Source of the DNA: Lunularia cruciata
Lineage: Eukaryota; Streptophyta; Marchantiopsida; Lunulariales; Lunulariaceae
Direction: 5' to 3'
Assembly: GCA_948567375.1 (NCBI GenBank)
Contig: OX419755.1
Span: 22,325,001 to 22,389,000, forward strand
Length of the DNA: 64,000 nucleotides
Shown here: positions 23,654 to 35,775 of the stretch, piece by piece
Position numbering within the stretch: position 1 is the stretch's first letter
How the letters are laid out: every line of letters starts with the position of its first letter
Position numbers and translations under genes: made by a program
The notes under the pieces: model-generated
What the model saw: the letters and a program-made list of their open reading frames with translations, nothing else
What the model was told of the DNA's origin: nothing
Databases searched by the model: none

Positions 23654-26600
23654 GTGATACAATTAGCTCATTATGATACAATCTTAGGCATGTCATGGAT
23701 AGAGCATTACAACCCTATGGTGGATTGGAGGAAGAAAGTAGTAAGAACACACCAATGGTCAATCATTGGGGTTAAAGAAAAATCACACAAGCGAGAATTG
23801 CCTCTATATGTCATAGGGAAGACAATTGTTTGTAAGACCGATAGATGTTTCATGGGTCTTATAAGAGAAGTATAGAGTGCACAACTTGATGGACAAATTC
23901 CTAAGAAATTGAAGGATGTGGTGGATGAGTTTCAAGATATCTTTCCTGATGATTTACCCTCAAGATTACCACCAAAAAGGAGAGTAGATCATAAAATTGA
24001 GACACTCCCGGGGAAGACACCTCATGAGTTAGAGGAGTGTAAGACTCAAATTGAGGAGATGCTACAGAAAGGGTTCATCTAACCTAGCATATCACCTTAT
24101 GGAGCTCTTGTCTTGTTTTTGAAAAAGAAAGATGGTACAATGCGCATGTGCATTGACTATCAAGATCTCAATCAACAAACAATGAAGAACAAATACCCCT
24201 TACCTTGCATGGATGATCTATTTGATCAACTCCATTGAGCAAGATATTTCACCAAATTGGACTTGCAGAATAGTTACAATCAAATCCAAATTGTAGAGGA
24301 AGATGTGTACAAAACTACATTTCAAACCAGGTATGGCCACTTCAAGTATCTCATGATGCCTTTTGGCCTCACTAATGCATATGCCACTTTCATGAGTCTA
24401 ATGAATGATATATTTTGTCCATACTTGGATAAGTCTATTATCATCTTCTTGGAAGACATCTTAGTATATAGTAGCACAATGATAGAACACAAACAACATC
24501 TATGAGAAGTCATTTAGATTCTAAGATAGAATTGATTGTATGCCAAAATCTCAAAGTACAAGTTTGGCAAGTCTGAAGTAGACTACTTGGGGCATAGAAT
24601 AAGTGCAAAGGGCATTAAAGTATTGACGGATAAAATAGAGGTCATTAAAAAATGGAGTGCCCTAGAAGATCAAACTCAACTCAAGAGCTTCTTGAGGTTG
24701 ACACGATTCTATTATAGATTTATCAAAGACTTCTCCAAGGTTGCATAGCCTTTAATGGCACTACTTGGCAAGGAGAAGAATTGGACATGGAGAACCACAC
24801 AAGAGTTGGCCTTTCAAGAATTGAAAGCTACCTTGCTACATGCACCAATCTTGAAGTGGTATGACCCAAAACGTCCAATCAAGTTGGCTATAGATGCATC
24901 AAGTGTAGCAATAGGAGCAGTCCTACAACAAGAGTGGCATGACGGATGGCATTCAATTGCATATTTCTCTTGAAAGTTGTTATTGGTAGAGCATAGCTAT
25001 CACACCACAAAACAAGAAGAGTTGGCCATCATTCTTGCAACCAAGCATTGGAAGCACTATTTGGGCAAGAAGGCATTTGTAGTAGAGATAGACCACAAAC
25101 CTCTAGTCTACCTCGAGATGCAAAAGGATCTATCTCATTGCCAGATTTGGTGGGCAGAGTGGTGACAATGCTTCAACATGACAATCACCTACGTGGAAGG
25201 TAAGAAGCAACTTGCAGATGCATTCACCCGCATGCCAATGGCAAACAACTTGGTGGTAGAGGTTAAAATTAACCTTGAATTTTGGCCAAAGATTCTTGCT
25301 GCTACAAAAATTGATCCACAAATTGTAGAAGTGTAATCATCCAAAAGCGTCATCGGCACCCAAGGACTCACCTTTCTTGATGGTAGATTATAGATACCAA
25401 ATGTCCCAAAATTACGCACCACCATTCTAGTGGAATGTCATGATTTGGCCATTGTAAGTCATGTTGGAGTAGACAAGATCTTGGATGCAGTACAATGCCA
25501 TTACTATTGGCCCAAGATGAGCAAAAATGTGATAGACTATGTGCACAACTGCCTACTTTTTCAACAAAACAAAACTTCTAATCAAGCTCCTTCAAGGCTC
25601 CTTCAACATCTCCCCACTCCTACCCAACATTGGGAACAGGTGAGTATGGATCTCATCTATGAATTACCCAAGACCACCTTAGGGTTTGACTCCATCATGG
25701 TCTTTGTGAACTGGCTCAACAAAATGATTTATGTACGCCCTACCACCAAGGATGTGACCGCTGCACAACAAGCTCAATTATACTTAGATGCAATCGTCTC
25801 TCACTATGGCTTGTCTCAAGTACTCATCATCGATAGAGGCACTCAATTCACCAATTTGTTTTGGCAAACACTCTTTGGTTTCTTCAAAACCAAGTTGGTC
25901 ATATCCACAACTTACCACCCACAAATAGAAGGACAAACAAAGCAGGCTAATCGCACTATTGAAGACATGTTATGCGACTTCACCTTAGAAGAGCAAGAGA
26001 GGTGGGACACCCTACTTCCATTGGTGGAATTTGCTTACAACAATTCAATGAATGCATCCACCCAGATCACTTTGTTCTTCCTCATGTATGGTGAGCATCC
26101 CTTCACACCTTCTAGCTTGATGAAGATCAGTTTGGTGGTTACCAAGGTCGACAAAGTCAACACATTTGATTCTAGAATCCAACAAGGTGTGGAGAGTGCC
26201 AAGCATAGATTACAGATTGCACAAAATTGAAAAAAGTAGTACGTTGATGCACACCGTAAGCACATGGAGTTCAATGTTGGGAATCAAGTGTGGCTATTGA
26301 CAACCAACCTCACATTAGTTGGACCTTGTGAGCTCAAACCTTGTTTTATTGGGCCTTTCTTGATTATTCATTGAGTCGGCACTATGTACTATCACCTCAA
26401 GTTACCATCACACATGAAGATCCATCCAGTGTTCCATGTTTCCCTACTATATAGATATGCTCCTTGATCAGGCCAATGTCATTCCACACAAGATACTTGA
26501 CCTTGTCCAACACTCATTGATGGCATGTAGGAATATGAAGTGGAGCATATTCTCCAAAAATGCATGTGTGGTACTTGCCATCTATGGGTAGACTATCTAG

Positions 26601-26680
26601 TACAATGGAAAGGTTACCCCTTCTATGAAGAAACTAAGAGTTCACTACCAATTTGACACATGCATCGGTGTTGGTGCAAG
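23654..26680 (+). pseudogene. Element A pol: reverse transcriptase, RNase H, integrase, chromodomain
   Basis: One reading frame can be followed for about 3 kb with stops but no indel. Reverse transcriptase spans about 23880-24500, with the LDLQNSYNQI and MPFGLTNA motifs. Its catalytic motif reads F-L-E-D near 24448 instead of F-[L/V]-D-D. RNase H spans about 24755-25170 (AIDASSVAIGAVL, HYLGKK, DHKPL). Integrase spans 25430-26230, the longest open piece (266 codons). It keeps the two zinc-binding His, but the CxxC is CxxF, and the core has D, D and then K where the catalytic Glu is expected (GQTKQANR). A chromodomain follows at about 26531-26650 (EYEVEHILQ, YLVQWKGY). Stops include 23873, 24079, 24236 and 24503. 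Confidence 0.92.
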
Positions 26681-26719
26681 CGTTTGAGCAACAACTGTAT
26701 AACAAGGATGTTGCGTCTT

Positions 26720-26734
26720 AAAAGGAAGGAGGTT
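26720..26734 (+). other. Polypurine tract of element A
   Basis: AAAAGGAAGGAGG immediately upstream of the 3' LTR. This is the usual primer for plus-strand DNA synthesis. Confidence 0.85.
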
Positions 26735-27788
26735 TGTAATACCAAGAGCTAGCCATATGATCTAGATATGAAATTTGGTTTGGTAACATTTGAAATCATG
26801 TTATACATGATGGTCAAAATAGATCAGATAGAAGTATCACCAAAAGATTACTTCTACTAATAGTGCAAAAACCAAAATAGACTTGCAAATCTTAAAACCA
26901 ATAGCTAGACATATGATTTAAAGGTGAGAATTGGATTGGTAACATCTAGAAGGATATTACACATGATGAACTAAACAGATCAGAAAGAAGTAGCACAAAA
27001 AGGTGACTTCTACTAATAGAGTAGGAACCAAAATATGCCTAAAATCTTTGAAGGCAATTTTGGAGACCTAAACGGATGAATTAGGCCTCAAAAATGTGTA
27101 GATTTCTCCCCAACAAAGAAAAGGTTAGTCTTCCTTCCCCCTGGTTTGCCTCGTCAAGAGCTTTCCAATGGTACCTCACCCACGTGATTATGAGATTCTT
27201 ATAGGAAGATTCCCTAAAAGATTCCCTATGGTCAAAGCTTGTTTGACCAACCAGATAATACCAAGACCGACATATCACCCATCCAAGTAAGTAATCAAAT
27301 GGTGGAGCTTGCTGACATGTCACCTATCTATGTACCTAATCCTATGGTGAATCAAGCACAAGAGTTAGCATTTGCTATGGAGAGGTATGAGATTGCACAT
27401 GTTTAGATAAAGGAGAGTGAGAGTAATCTAGCTCAGATGAGGGCTCATGTGACTTATCTTGGACCAAGACTACATACTATTGCTTGCTAGACCCATACTC
27501 ATAGTGAGATGCAGACCCCAGACCAATGCCATCCCTATGATAGATGCAACCCATGTGTTACCTCATAGTGTGGAGACTTAGTGCATTTAGACTGAGTTTA
27601 AAGAGAGGATTTTTCTATCAAGAGAGTATATTCCAAGTAGTTTCTTCCCGAGCTTCATATGGAAAAAGATTATTGGTGAAGGAGATCCTCTTTGTCTATA
27701 TAATAAAGAGAAGGTGCTCCTTTGGGGCATCGGAGGATTGAGTGTGAAATTTGTGTTTTCTCTCTTCTCTTGTCCTTGGAGTATTACA
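26735..27788 (+). mobile_element. 3' LTR of element A, with a foreign insert
   Basis: It starts TGTAATACC and ends GTATTACA like the 5' LTR but is 1054 bp rather than 693 bp. The first ~610 bp and the last ~110 bp match the 5' LTR. In between, after CTAATCCTATGGTG near 27345, about 335 bp have no counterpart in any other family A LTR of the window. The TATA-like element is at about 27697. Confidence 0.9.
27346..27680 (+). other. Insert within the 3' LTR of element A (coiled-coil-like coding remnant)
   Basis: About 335 bp absent from the other family A LTRs. In one plus frame it reads like a coiled-coil peptide (LAFAMERYEIAHV, stop, then E-S-N-L-A-Q-M-R-A-H-V). A similar pattern (S-Q-L-R-E-N-V) is seen just downstream of element B at 57010-57040. 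It has no obvious ends or target duplication. It may be captured sequence or the product of recombination between LTRs of related elements. Confidence 0.55.
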
Positions 27789-27918
27789 CATGCAGATTAG
27801 AGTTGATTGCAAATAGGGAGAAGAACAAAAAAGATTGATAATATAAGTTACGAAAAGTCTCAAATTGTAATTAAGGGAAGCACCATGCAAATTAAAGTTG
27901 ATTGCAAATAGGGAGGAA
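27789..27918 (+). repeat. Right part of the split host tandem repeat plus a second complete unit
   Basis: 27789-27823 (CATGCAGATTAGAGTTGATT...) completes the unit interrupted by element A. 27824-27918 is the next unit, again ending in GTTGATTGCAAATAGGGAGG. The pre-insertion array therefore had at least two ~100 bp units. Confidence 0.8.
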
Positions 27919-30900
27919 GAAGACCATCGATTGTTTCTTCATCCTAACTGCTAAATATTATTAGTTAGACAACTTGGATAGAAATTAGTGATGGGAATTT
28001 AAAAATGACAATTTGTTAGTTTTGGCAGCTTTTGCAACTCTTAAGTGCCATTGGCTATTTAAGTGGAGCATTTGAAGTGCATTGTATTTATTCTATACAA
28101 TGTGAATAATGAAGAGTGCAAGCTCCTTGTCATTTCTCAATTGTCCAAGTACATGTCTATTCTTAGTAGTGCATAAGTATGCATGAGACTTTGTAGTTGG
28201 AGTTATCTCATACCTTGTGTTTTTTGATCTTTGTTGTTGTACAATAGGCCTTTGGAAAATATGTTGTAATAGGACTTTCTAAGTATTATAGGACCAATAA
28301 GAAGAAAGTGAATGCAAAGACAAACACTTCAGAAAAAAATATTTGGGACAAACATATGCCTTCAAGGAAAGATGGAACATATATCTATCTCTGAGTTCAT
28401 AGACTATTTTGGGTCAAATCAACTTCCACATTTGGGTGAATCATCATTAGCATACCTTTTTTGTTCTTTTTTGAGTGCTTGTGAGTTCTTTTAATAGACT
28501 CTTTTCCATGAAGCACTTTCTTGGTGAATTTGTACTCTTTTGGGACTTTTCTTTGCCCATGAGGTTAAACATGTAACATTCACAGCACTTTACTTCATAT
28601 GTAACCACTTTGGACTTGTTTCTTTCTTGAAACAACATGTTTCTTACCAAATTCCTACAATTTGATTGTTAGTAGCTTGTCACAACCTCACTTATCCACC
28701 ACTTAGTAGTGGAGGATTACTATTGGTGTTCTTCTCATCACTTTTTGTCCTCTCACCATATCAAAGAAATTAATTGAAATAAACTATCTATTCTAAATAA
28801 TTCTAAGTCTATAATCTCTCTTTGGGTTGCATTCAAATGTTTCCTTTGCCAAAGATGGTCTTGCTTGTAAGAAAATTCTTGCAAAAGAGAGAATTACTTG
28901 CTCTTCCCTTGATTTTATAGTTAATGCTCTTTGGCCAATGGTCTTCAATAGATAAGTAGTCCTTATCCACATTAAGAACTCCTTGACCAATGGTTCTTGG
29001 CAGTGGTTCTTTGCTTATATGGTATGAGAATTTGAGTTTTCAATACAATCTTTGGTTCTAGAACTCTTTGGATGAAGAGTCTTTGTATCCTTCTTCTTTG
29101 GCTCAATCTATTTGTTGAACTCTACTATTTCTTTGTATTGTCCTTCTTTGAACCTTCTCCATGTAAGGAGATGGAGCTTAATAATAACCAAACCAAAAGT
29201 TTTCTTCATCCAAAGAAGAAAGTTTTACTTCTCATCTATACAAAGAAGCAAGAAAACAGACAAAAATTGCAAAAAATTTAAAAGTGCGCACACCATAGCT
29301 ATAAATATGTTGACAAAGCTTATGCCTATTGATAAATCTAGATTTTTCTTGGGTTGCTTATCATTGGAAGTACCTGATGTAGTATACATCTAAGAGATGC
29401 AAGAGAGATCATGCAAATAGGATGTCTCACATTGATGGAAAAAATACAAAACAAGGTATAGATTGTTCATATGTATTTTGTATTTGTCTTCATGAGTCAT
29501 CTTGAGGATAACCCTTATAAAGGGTTTAGGGATGGTCAGATGTGGGAGGATGGGAGGGAAGGACTATTTTTTCCAGCCCTTCTTTAGCTAGGGTATGGAA
29601 GTGTTGCTTGTATGGGTTGGCACAAGTCTACAACTAATTAACACTAGTTTAATGAAGGCACCAATATTTGCAAAGGCTCTTTTAGGAGTTTGTTTATGTT
29701 TCATATTGACCTCCTATTTATTGTACATCATGTAAAATTTAGATAGAAGTTGATATACCTTTCTGTTCTATAATGGACATAGCTTATAATTTAGAAGTAA
29801 ACCACTTACATTTGTGTTTTCTCTACTAGATTGAATGCCCATGTTTTAAATAGTTCCAAAATTACCAATGATAAAGCTAATCTTAATTATTATCTTTATC
29901 CTCTTAGATAAGGATTTTATAGGTATTTTATGAAGCTATTTTGAAATTACAAATTACAAGATCATGATGCCAAAGGAAACAACTTCATTCAAGATTTCTT
30001 TTTTGTGAGATTTATGTAGAAAACAAAACTAGAAAACAAGCATCTTTCCTCACTTCCTAGTTATTTTATTTTCTTTGGGAATTTTTTAGTAATAGGATTC
30101 ATGTGTTTGGATTTGGTCTATGATAGAAATCCTATTTATATTGATAATTAGATTTGTATATGAATTTTTAAAAATGATGCTTTAGACGGGAAATAACTCT
30201 TCATTTTTTCATGTTGTATAAGGTCCATCACCCTAGGAATGAGTAGCTTATATGAAGAAGTCTCCTTCAAAACCCAAGGACATCTTCTTTATAGAAATTA
30301 TCCAACCTTCTAGGCAAAAGGTAAAGGTAAAACAAATATTAGATGCACTTTTTGCTAAGAAACAAAGGTTTAAATTTCACATAAGAAGTCCAAAGTTGTT
30401 GATATAAGGGTTGATTTGGAGGAGCAAGGAAGGAAGCATAGGATCAAGATTAATGAAAAGGAGTAGGATATGCTATGATTTTAAGAAGAACATGATCTAA
30501 GATGTAGGTGTGGAAGATCCTATGTTGTAGCCTAAGCAATCCCATAGATGAGGCAACTTTTCAAAGCAAATTGTCTTAAGGACAAACTAATATTGTGGAC
30601 AAACTCTTTGGATTGAGCAATCTCAAGGATAGTCAATATTGGGGATAGGACAAAAAATGGACTATAGGAGGACTAAACTCAAGAATAGGTCTTAATTATG
30701 ATATTTTAGAGCTATATGTAGATGAAAGCTAAGACAAAGTGGGTATTAATGTGAGCTTAGTATTGCTTCTTACACAAATTTTTTGGATTTTAGGTTAGCA
30801 TACATGTTGGGACTAAGGGTTTTGGCATGCTCAAAGCCATTTTACTATACAATTTGAAGTAAAAGAAATACTCACTATGTTTAACATTGCTATAATATGC

Positions 30901-33204
30901 ATTATTCTCACTTGGAACATCTTGGATGCCTATTTGTGAGTCTATAGGTAGGAACGTTGAATCTAAATCTATCAAGAGTGGTTGTCCCACATGTAATCCC
31001 AACTGTTACATAAATATGTATTACACTAGTTTCCAAACTTCTTGTTCATCTAGTATGAAAGTGAAACCTAACTTGCCATCACAACACACATTCTTGATTG
31101 CTAGTCATCACTTCAAGCATCACCACGTAGAAACATACAACACATAAGAAACCTAAGCATAATGCACACATACCAATTAAATCCAATTGGGCATATAATT
31201 TAGTATGGAGAGGATCCAAACTCAAGTAGCTTAAAAATAAATCTCCATGCTTTTAGTACAAAATAGATTAAGAACATTCTTGCTAAATCCAAGAGTTGCT
31301 TCCAACCTACACTCCAAGAGCTACTTCAACTTATGCTCCAAATAGGGAAATTTTACACCTTTTGGTGGAGAAATATTGCAAGATTCAAAATAAGATAAAT
31401 GCTTTGCAAATTTTTAAATTCAGATATCTCAAATTTCATATTTAGATATCTTAGTACTTAATGTAAATCCTACAAAACAAGCTTTTGAATCATATATAAC
31501 AAGCCCCAATCTTACTATTATAGCTCTTGTGACAATCTATTGAACTTAGCCTAAGTTTTGTAGTTCAAACTCTAATTTTGAAACCCTAATCAAAATCCAA
31601 TCTTTTTCCTTGGCAGAATTTTGCTAAGGATTCATGTAAGCATTAAGAATACTTTACCAAGCTTCCTTTCAATCAATAACTTTAGATGGGAAAATTTCCA
31701 ATCAATTATAGTTGAAGATATAATAACTCATTAAAGCTTGTGGAAAAATTTTCATTGGAGTTTATTGCATCAGATCTCATTGCTAATAAATCCTAAGCCA
31801 ATCCAATTTTACCTAGTAGTTTTGTTACCCTTATCTAGTAGTACGTGAAGTTTGACATTCAAATCCAAAGCTAATCCTTAGATATCAACCAATTATCATA
31901 TTGTGTGAACTTTTGAGCCCTCTAGACCCAAGTATACTTGATCCAAGACACTAAAATTATGTATTTGAGACATTCACATGAAATTTCTACACAAAGGTGA
32001 AAGGACTCAATCATCAATAATACTTGTAAGTTTCACAAGTTGATTCAAACCAAAACTTGAGATATGACCAAACCTCCATCTCAACACCTTGATTTTAATT
32101 CCTCCAACTTCCTTCAATCACATTAGGCTCAATTTTGACCTAATTGCAACATTTCTTGAATGCAACACAAACAACATTTTTTTATTCTCCAATGTAATTG
32201 ATAGATTATAAGAAGTTATTGTGAAACTCTTGGAATCTTCCAAACTATATAATTGGGTACAAATTGGATCTCTCTTACTTCCTTTGATCATATCTCAAGC
32301 ATTAATCACACAAATCTCATATTTATCTCTTGATTATAGCTTGTTTGCTCTTCTCTCAAGTGTTTGTCTCCTTGCACAAATGGACTTGGGAATGTTCTCA
32401 AATGTGCAAAACTCTAGTCTTGAATTGGTGGACTTTAATCCCTTGTACTTTAGATACTTGGCAACTCCTTTCTTTTGACACATGGACATCCAAACTCCAC
32501 CCCAAAGCCTTGAGGAAATTTTTGGTGCATCTATTCCTACAAAAGGATTTAAATGGTTAAATCCTAAACTTGCAGTTCATTAAGCAAAGGAAAGATAATA
32601 GGATACAAATTCTCCATCATTGATGCCATGAATATAGGACAAAAATGAACTACCATCCAAGCCCAAAAGTGATCATGGTATAAAATCTGAAGCTTGATGA
32701 GAAAAGGGCTTGGAAGAGGTAGATCAAGAGTGTGGAACATCTCTCAATTACCTCACCTTTAGATGTTATAACTCCCACTCTTAGATGCTTGAGCTTTGAT
32801 GATCTACTCTTACTCAAAACTTGGAAGCCTAATACACATTGCTCTCTATGGAGTCTCCACCACCTATATACATCAAAGTCTTAGAAGAGTACAAGATCAT
32901 AATCCATGCATCCAAATATCACTTGAATGTACATAGATTTCTCACATGGTACATGCTCAACCATATCATCATTTGCATAATCTACTACAATATTACATAA
33001 CTAAACAACACTAAATTACTTTTAACTTGCTAAGCAAAGCACAACATCCTTAAGTATCTTTATTTGTATATTGCAATGATTTTGTCTCCATGTAATTAAG
33101 CAAATAAAAACCTATAGGTTAACTTCTTATTAGCAAGAAGAAAGATGAAGCTAAGGAAGTAGAGCCCAAGATAGCAAGCATACAAGTCCATGATGCAAGG
33201 TACT
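27919..33204. other. Intergenic, no gene recognised
   Basis: About 5.3 kb of AT-rich DNA. The longest open frames (93 codons at 29112, 85 codons at 32221, 73 codons at 30926) show no recognisable domain and have the composition expected by chance. There is no LTR pair, RNA gene or microsatellite of note. Confidence 0.5.
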
Positions 33205-33615
33205 TTTAAAAGACCAAGACCGAGGAGAGAAATAGGAGAATGGAAACTCACATTGGGACACTTGAATGAGGGAAAAATCCAAATGCCTAGCATGAGCTTT
33301 GGCTTTGGTATTTGTAGGTAGCATACAAAGCCTTTGGGAAGCTTCTCAAGAAGCTTCCCCGAGCCGCTTTCTTAGAGTGCAAGCCAAGTTAACTAGGAAG
33401 CTTCTCAAGAAGCTTCCTTCTAGAAGATGTCTACTTGGTGTGCAAGCTAAGCTAGTTAGAAGCTTCTAGAAACTACCTGCTTGGGGCGCAAGTTAACTAG
33501 TTGAGAAGCTTCTTAAGAAGCTTCCTAGATGCTTTTAGAATATTCTAGGTTAATTTGGCTTATTCTCTATTTTGTTAGCCTTATTAACTATGTCGCTAAA
33601 CTCCATATTGTTATA
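33205..33615 (-). mobile_element. Solo LTR of family B with heat-shock-element-like modules, minus orientation
   Basis: On the minus strand this ~411 bp stretch aligns end to end with the LTRs of element B: AACAATATGGAG start at 33613, CCTATAAAT-like region (CCTACAAATACC) near 33318, and a CTTTTAAA end at 33205 replacing CTTTTACA. Flanks GTACT and GTAAT match at 4 of 5 bases, as for an old target duplication. It keeps seven GAAGCTTC octamers (33338, 33350, 33397, 33409, 33459, 33505, 33517) and a perfect three-module GAA-TTC-GAA array at 33458-33472. There is no internal region, so it is a solo LTR. Confidence 0.9.
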
Positions 33616-35775
33616 GTAATAGATCTTGGTGATAACTATAGTAGATATGAGAGCAAGGAAATAAGGAATCATCATCAAGTTTAGTGATTTGCCTAACAAT
33701 TTAAGATGAATAATTAGCTAGTTTTTGTGATACCTTGAAGATTCAAGATCAAGCAAAGAAGAAGGAATGTGAAATTTAGATATAGATTCCATATTCAAAA
33801 TTTGATTATGTAGAACCCAAAGGCCAGAAATACAAAGGTGATATATAGATGCAAAAATTCAAAAGCTACCATAAACTTAGTCTATCTCCATAGAAATATA
33901 TAAAAGTTGAAAACAATCTACCTTGTGATCAATTAAGCACTAATGAGCTAGGACATTTGGATGAGCTTGAGTTGAATATAAGGTAGAAACTTGTTGAATT
34001 TTCATACTAGCATTTAGGGAAAATTCTTTCATTTAGAGTTCATCTAGAAGATAGTCCCAACTAGACCTTTGTCTTTTGATTCTCTTTAATCTTCATTGAA
34101 ATTTTACAAATATGAGATCTATTTGGAAGATGTGATTCAGATTATATATTATGCTAATATGTAATTTTTGAATAGTAGGATGAAACTTAATCATGGAATG
34201 GCAAAACATATATTTTCTAATGGTACAAGGTAGTCAAGAAAGTGGATTCTTTGAGAGCAAAGTGTACATATCTTTAAGAGTTGATTACATAAAAGGAGAT
34301 TGATATTTATAGAAGAGAGTTACAACCAATTGAAGCAGATTTTTTAAGAAGCATAGAAATTAGCAGAGCAAGTACAAGTGAAAGGGAGTTACAAGCTTAT
34401 GACCAATACCTAAAATTTCCACCAAGTTGCAACGAGTTTGTAACCAATAAATCAAGAGATATGGTAGCAAATAGCAAAGCAAATGCAAGTGAAAATGAGT
34501 AATAAGCTCATTATGAACATGTGATTCCAATACATTGATTTAAATATTGTAGATGAAGATGAGAGGTTAGAGTACTTAGAGGATGTTAGGAAGTAAATTA
34601 AGACCTAATTTGCATTATTGGATTGCAGAGTTAAAGCTAATATGGATGGTTTGTGATCCTAGTTCTAGTTGGAGGATATCTTAAGTGCAAACTTAGCTTC
34701 ACCTTCTCAAATGATTTTAAGTGCTACACCTTCAACTTTGTAACAATTACAATTACTTCAATACCTTTCTAGGAGTAGTTAGAGTAACTAAATTTTTATA
34801 AATTCTATATATTTATTAGTGCTCTAGAGCAAACACCTTAATGCTATAGTTCTTTATCATATATTGTATTTTAGATCAACATTTTATTCTTATCATTCTA
34901 CAAAATGAAAATCTATCTTTAGCCAACATGAATATGTATTTTCAACTGCCTTAAAATCTTGAATCAAGGAATAACATTTCAATTTGGTAGGATACAATGA
35001 GAGTAAGTGATTGTTTTAGGTTTATACATAAATCCAAGTAATCTTTGAAGCAATGAGGTTGTAAGACAATTTCAAGTCCTCATTGTTATGTATGTTAGTG
35101 TGAGTCCAAGTTTACATTATAGCTTCTATACATGTTTTCAGTTACTTGCGACTTCTCACAAATTTTGACTTGGATGTTGAGTGATTTGTAATATTAAAGT
35201 AATTAATTAACTTATAATAACCTCTTGATTATTAATTAACTAATAATAAAATATTTCTAACCAAGAGGTTATAATATTGATGTTAATTTGAGTTTAATGA
35301 ATTTAGAGCATCTACTTGAAAGTTTCATTAAGCACAAGTTCACAAATTAAATGTAATCTTCTTCTTTTGCATCATCTTTGAACAAAATTTGTATGAATAT
35401 AGGGATAATTCAAAGACAATCTAAAACCTCCTAAGATTGTGAAGAATAAGTTGAATTTATATGAGGGATGCTTTGTCAAAAGTAAGAAATTTCATCATGA
35501 AATTTGAACATGGTAAATTCCTATGCATAGTAAATAGTATGTGTTTATAGACCCTAATAAACTTGACCTATCTTTCACAACGATATTTGTTTACAATGAA
35601 AATTTTATGCTCTTGACTATATTTCCCAATTCTAAAGAATATATAGTTGGAATTATAATTTTGGAGTATGAATTTCTCAAGTACTGTATGAAGTTTTAAA
35701 CATGATTACAATAATATAAAAGAATGTGCAAAGTTTTCTATATCAAGTTGTTCTATTTTAACATAATATTCAACC
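33616..35775. other. AT-rich intergenic DNA upstream of the CUE gene
   Basis: No open frame above 60 codons. A short inverted repeat (ATAACCTCTTG at about 35216 and CAAGAGGTTAT at about 35262) could form a hairpin, but has no evident role. Composition changes abruptly at about 35776 to GC-richer DNA. Confidence 0.5.

Larger units (their letters stand above)
20945..27788 (+). mobile_element. Element A: full-length Ty3/gypsy chromovirus, inactive
   Basis: A 6.8 kb LTR retrotransposon in the order LTR, tRNA-Met primer site, gag, protease, reverse transcriptase, RNase H, integrase, chromodomain, polypurine tract, LTR. LTR ends form an 8 bp inverted repeat (TGTAATAC/GTATTACA). Flanks are CATGT and CATGC, a 4 of 5 match for a target duplication. 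The chromodomain after integrase places it among chromoviruses, which use the chromodomain to steer integration (family knowledge). The first ~170 bp of the two LTRs differ at about 11-12 positions by eye, so the insertion is older than element B. Many stops and altered catalytic residues make it inactive. Confidence 0.93.

Noticed and set aside
25430-26230. 266-codon open frame as a functional gene
   Set aside because: It is the integrase part of element A with altered zinc-site and catalytic residues and stops on both sides. Not a host gene.
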